NCBI GenBank assembly: GCA_021788565.1
Contig: JAJYKO010000233.1
Location: 1 to 7,750 of the forward strand
Length of the DNA: 7,750 bases
Direction: 5' to 3'
Source of the DNA: Chloroflexota bacterium
Lineage (GTDB): Bacteria; Chloroflexota; UBA6077
Shown here one piece after another: positions 5,839 to 7,750 of this stretch. Within the stretch, counting starts at the first letter, position 1; each line of letters opens with the position of its first letter. The notes below the pieces were generated by a model. It did not search any database. It worked only from the letters and a program-made list of their open reading frames with translations, and was not told the origin of the DNA. The position numbers and the translations under genes are program-made.

Positions 5839-6460
5839 TACTAGTCCTCGGAGATCTTGTACGTCTCTCCTGCGACTGTCGAGCTTGAGACGGTTCCTGC
5901 GCCGGCTCGACCTCGGGGTGACGGGTCTTCGTGGATTCTACCGGTTCCTCCTGGTGGAACTTCCAGAACGAGTCGAAGGCGTACCACAGCAGTATGTAGC
6001 CAGGGACCTGACTTAGCCCGAGTCCCTGAGCGGCGACCTGGCGGATCCCCACGGCGAACAGCGCCGCCGGGAACAGCACTTTGAGGTCGACTTTCCTGCC
6101 AGTGAGCAGGGAAATGCGGCGGTCCAGATCGTCGAACACGGAGATCACGCTCACGGCAGTCGTGCTCCGTCCCGTGTGAGGCATCTCCACACCCAGATTC
6201 GAGGCCATCTCTTCGGCGATCACGCCCACATCCTTCAGCATGGCAAGCACGTCGTGTGGGGAGGCCTGCTGAGCGTCGTATTTCACTGTGACGCTCCCGG
6301 TCGTCGAGTTGGTTTCTACTCCCCGGATTCCCGGTTTGCCTTCAAGGTGATCTCGGGTTCTGCCCATTACTTCAGAGTGCCGGCGGGGATGATGCACGCG
6401 AATGCGAAGGCGCCCCGGCGTGTCGCTGACAACGCGGCCATGAGCTTCCTGATTTTCCAT
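5831..6460 (-). CDS. HMA_2-type membrane protein (heavy-metal-associated fold without CxxC)
   Basis: A 209-residue protein, first gene of the operon. Residues 9-80 look like a ferredoxin-like HMA fold: TPGRLRIRVHHP, a helix, then GIRGVETNSTTGSVTVKYD and a second helix. The metal-binding CxxC is absent and the protein contains no cysteine. After a linker come two hydrophobic segments (about 127-143 and 152-168), the second ending LLWYAFDSFWKFHQ, a pattern I associate with HMA_2 proteins. The tail (171-209) is polar, charged and probably disordered. It is therefore likely a small two-pass inner-membrane protein with a cytosolic HMA-like head. Such proteins often neighbour DUF5132 genes and metal-transporting P-type ATPases, though none is visible here. 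The ATG at 6460 is chosen because GGGGAGG lies five bases upstream. An in-frame ATG at 6670 would add 70 residues but has no ribosome-binding site and gives unlikely, low-complexity protein. Confidence 0.8.
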   Translation of the reverse strand: MENQEAHGRVVSDTPGRLRIRVHHPRRHSEVMGRTRDHLEGKPGIRGVETNSTTGSVTVKYDAQQASPHDVLAMLKDVGVIAEEMASNLGVEMPHTGRSTTAVSVISVFDDLDRRISLLTGRKVDLKVLFPAALFAVGIRQVAAQGLGLSQVPGYILLWYAFDSFWKFHQEEPVESTKTRHPEVEPAQEPSQARQSQERRTRSPRTSNA

Positions 6461-6465
6461 AGTTG

Positions 6466-6472
6466 CCTCCCC
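6466..6472 (-). promoter_or_regulatory. Strong ribosome-binding site of the HMA_2 gene
   Basis: The minus strand reads GGGGAGG (6472-6466), followed by five bases and the ATG at 6460. It is the strongest Shine-Dalgarno match in the window, and it fixes the start against a 70-residue in-frame extension. Confidence 0.7.
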
Positions 6473-6529
6473 GGTGGCCGGCGGCCAAAAGCCGTTCGCC
6501 TCAGTCACACTGCTCGCTGGATCGACGGG

Positions 6530-6539
6530 GTTGATCAAC
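6530..6539. promoter_or_regulatory. 10-bp perfect palindrome upstream of the operon, operator candidate
   Basis: GTTGATCAAC is a perfect palindrome lying 70 to 79 bases before the HMA_2 start codon, in the 230-bp leader (6461-6690) that must hold the operon promoter if the operon is not read through from the protease gene. It is AT-richer than its surroundings. No convincing -35/-10 pair was found; TATACC and ATTATC near 6646-6667 (minus strand) are the only AT-rich patches. A regulator site is possible but unproven. Confidence 0.25.
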
Positions 6540-6690
6540 TGGCCCGCGGCGCGCCAGGCCGGCCCTCTTCTCACGCAGGGAACCCCGCCGCGGACAGCCC
6601 GCGACAGGTGTTGCCCCACGGGAATCGGAGAGAGCACGACGTATACCACCGAGATAATGGGTATAGCCATTGCCGAAGCGCCGGTCGCGG

Positions 6691-7750
6691 CTAGTTGGTC
6701 GGCAGTTGGAGGGACGATGGTTGCCTCTGCGCTGGGATCGGCGTGTTAGTGGGCCAGCTTGGCGACGCGCTGGGGACGGCAGAGGGGTTTGGGTTTGTCC
6801 CTCCCAGGGCATCGGCGTCCTTGAACTGTACGGCCGCCAGCTGCCACCCCTTGGAGGTTCGCCTCACCGCTACCACCTGGGGCTCGTCCGTCTCGCCCTC
6901 ATCCTGGATCAGCGCTTCGCCCTGGTAGGACAGGCTGTGCCACCGCTCGTAGACGTCCGCCACCACCAGGTTCCCGGGCAGCACGTATGCGGACTGGAGC
7001 TTGAATTGGAGCAAGGTCGACTCCCGGTGGACGTTGAGCTTCTGCTGGGCGTCGAGTACGGATGACACGAAGCTGAACAGGCCCGGGGCGCACAGCTCTT
7101 GTACTGCGGCGGGATCCGACTTCGAGAACGCGAGGGTTTCGGCGGCATCGTATTTCTGCAGGAAATCGGCGAGATCCTTCGACGTTGCATCGTCCAGCGG
7201 AGTGGCGTCGGGCGGAATAGTGCCTGTGGCCAGCAGCATGGTAGGGAGCGTCTCCTGAATCGACGTCGAACTGAGCGCGAAGTTGATGCCCTCCACCGGA
7301 GCGGTCTGGCTGGTCATCTGCCTCATGGTGATGAGCCCGACCACCTCGCCCTGCAGGTTGATGAGGGGCCCACCGCTGTTCCCAGGGTTGACCGCGGCAT
7401 CTGTCTGCACCCACTCGCCGGGGAGCGGCTCCCCAATCCGTACGGCCGAGAAGAGTCCCCGGGTCACAGTGGCCTCGCCCTGCAAATCGAGAGGGTAGCC
7501 GATGGCGAGCACCGCGTCTCCGGGCTTCATGCTCGACACGTCCGCCAGGGTGGCGGCCGGCGCATGGAGCGAAGGGACTCGAACAAGCGCGAGATCCAGG
7601 ACGCTATTGCGAATCGCCACGCTGCCGCGCAGGGCCGGTCCGGAATAGGGCTGCACCGATAGGGTGGTCGCGCCCTCTACTACGTGCCGGTTGGTGATGA
7701 CCAGCCCGTCGCCGATCACGAGTCCTGTCCCCACGTTGCCGCTGGCGCTC
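6691..7750 (-). CDS. HtrA-like (S1C) serine protease with NTF2/IMS-like C-terminal domain, 5' end outside window
   Basis: The frame is open to the window edge (SASGN precedes the GTG at 7734), so that GTG is an internal valine and the N-terminus, probably with a signal peptide or membrane anchor, is missing. Numbering from 7734, the trypsin-like triad is complete: His17 in ITNRHVVEGA, Asp47 in LDLALVRV and Ser120 in PGNSGGPL. The surrounding TDAAVNPGNSGGPL and GINFAL blocks are typical of HtrA/Deg proteases, which degrade or refold damaged envelope proteins. No PDZ domain follows. Instead residues about 185-306 form an alpha+beta domain ending RRTSKGWQLAAVQFKD, resembling NTF2-like or ARC6 IMS-type domains, then a Pro/Ser/Asn-rich tail. 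The stop is TAG at 6691-6693. It lies 230 bp before the HMA_2 gene on the same strand; co-transcription is possible but not indicated. Protease identity is confident; the C-terminal domain assignment is tentative. Confidence 0.9.
   Translation of the reverse strand, partial: SASGNVGTGLVIGDGLVITNRHVVEGATTLSVQPYSGPALRGSVAIRNSVLDLALVRVPSLHAPAATLADVSSMKPGDAVLAIGYPLDLQGEATVTRGLFSAVRIGEPLPGEWVQTDAAVNPGNSGGPLINLQGEVVGLITMRQMTSQTAPVEGINFALSSTSIQETLPTMLLATGTIPPDATPLDDATSKDLADFLQKYDAAETLAFSKSDPAAVQELCAPGLFSFVSSVLDAQQKLNVHRESTLLQFKLQSAYVLPGNLVVADVYERWHSLSYQGEALIQDEGETDEPQVVAVRRTSKGWQLAAVQFKDADALGGTNPNPSAVPSASPSWPTNTPIPAQRQPSSLQLPTN

Larger units (their letters stand above)
6461..6690. other. Intergenic leader between protease and operon
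   Basis: This 230-bp stretch is GC-rich and holds the operon ribosome-binding site and a 10-bp palindrome. No gene, strong terminator with a T-run, or clear promoter was found. GC-rich self-complementary blocks lie near 6541-6563 (GGCGCGCC-type sequence) and could fold in the leader RNA. Confidence 0.4.

Noticed and set aside
6461..6670. In-frame N-terminal extension of the HMA_2 protein from the ATG at 6670
   Set aside because: It has no ribosome-binding site, its composition is unlike the rest of the protein, and a very strong site sits right before the ATG at 6460.

Overview
The window reads as a high-GC bacterial chromosome fragment. Its gene content (a large extracellular alpha-2-macroglobulin, an ArsA/Get3-type ATPase with an HSP20-like tail, an HMA_2-type membrane protein, an HtrA-type protease) and its GTAGGGGC-ended palindromic intergenic repeat fit an uncultured Chloroflexota or a similar environmental lineage. 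That assignment is inference; no marker gene is present. No tRNA, rRNA, CRISPR array, transposase or phage gene is visible.

Layout. Positions 1-2655 (+) hold the C-terminal half of a thioester-type bacterial alpha-2-macroglobulin whose start lies before the window. It converges on an RraA-like aldolase-fold gene (2894-3556, -) across a 238-bp spacer made of nested inverted repeats and a G-run tract. Everything from there to the end is on the minus strand. Read in transcription order from the right edge: a secreted or membrane-anchored HtrA-like serine protease (6691-7750, 5' end cut) with an NTF2/IMS-like C-terminal domain in place of PDZ; a 230-bp leader; a tight three-gene operon of an HMA_2-type membrane protein (5831-6460), an ArsA/Get3-family ATPase with a C-terminal alpha-crystallin-like domain (4642-5838) and a DUF5132-like small protein (4339-4638); a 116-bp spacer with a good promoter candidate; a rubrerythrin/ferritin-like di-iron protein (3752-4222); a 104-bp palindromic repeat element (3620-3723); and the RraA-like gene.

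How the genes may work together. The three operon genes overlap by 8 bp or are separated by 3 bp, so they are very probably co-expressed. Two encode small membrane-associated proteins and flank a cytosolic targeting-type ATPase that has a chaperone-like domain but lacks the paired cysteines needed for arsenite or zinc coordination. The simplest hypothesis is a membrane-protein targeting or metal/redox-homeostasis module, with the di-iron protein as a possible downstream partner under its own promoter. This cassette is the most interesting part of the window. The three non-coding spacers with structured repeats are the second.
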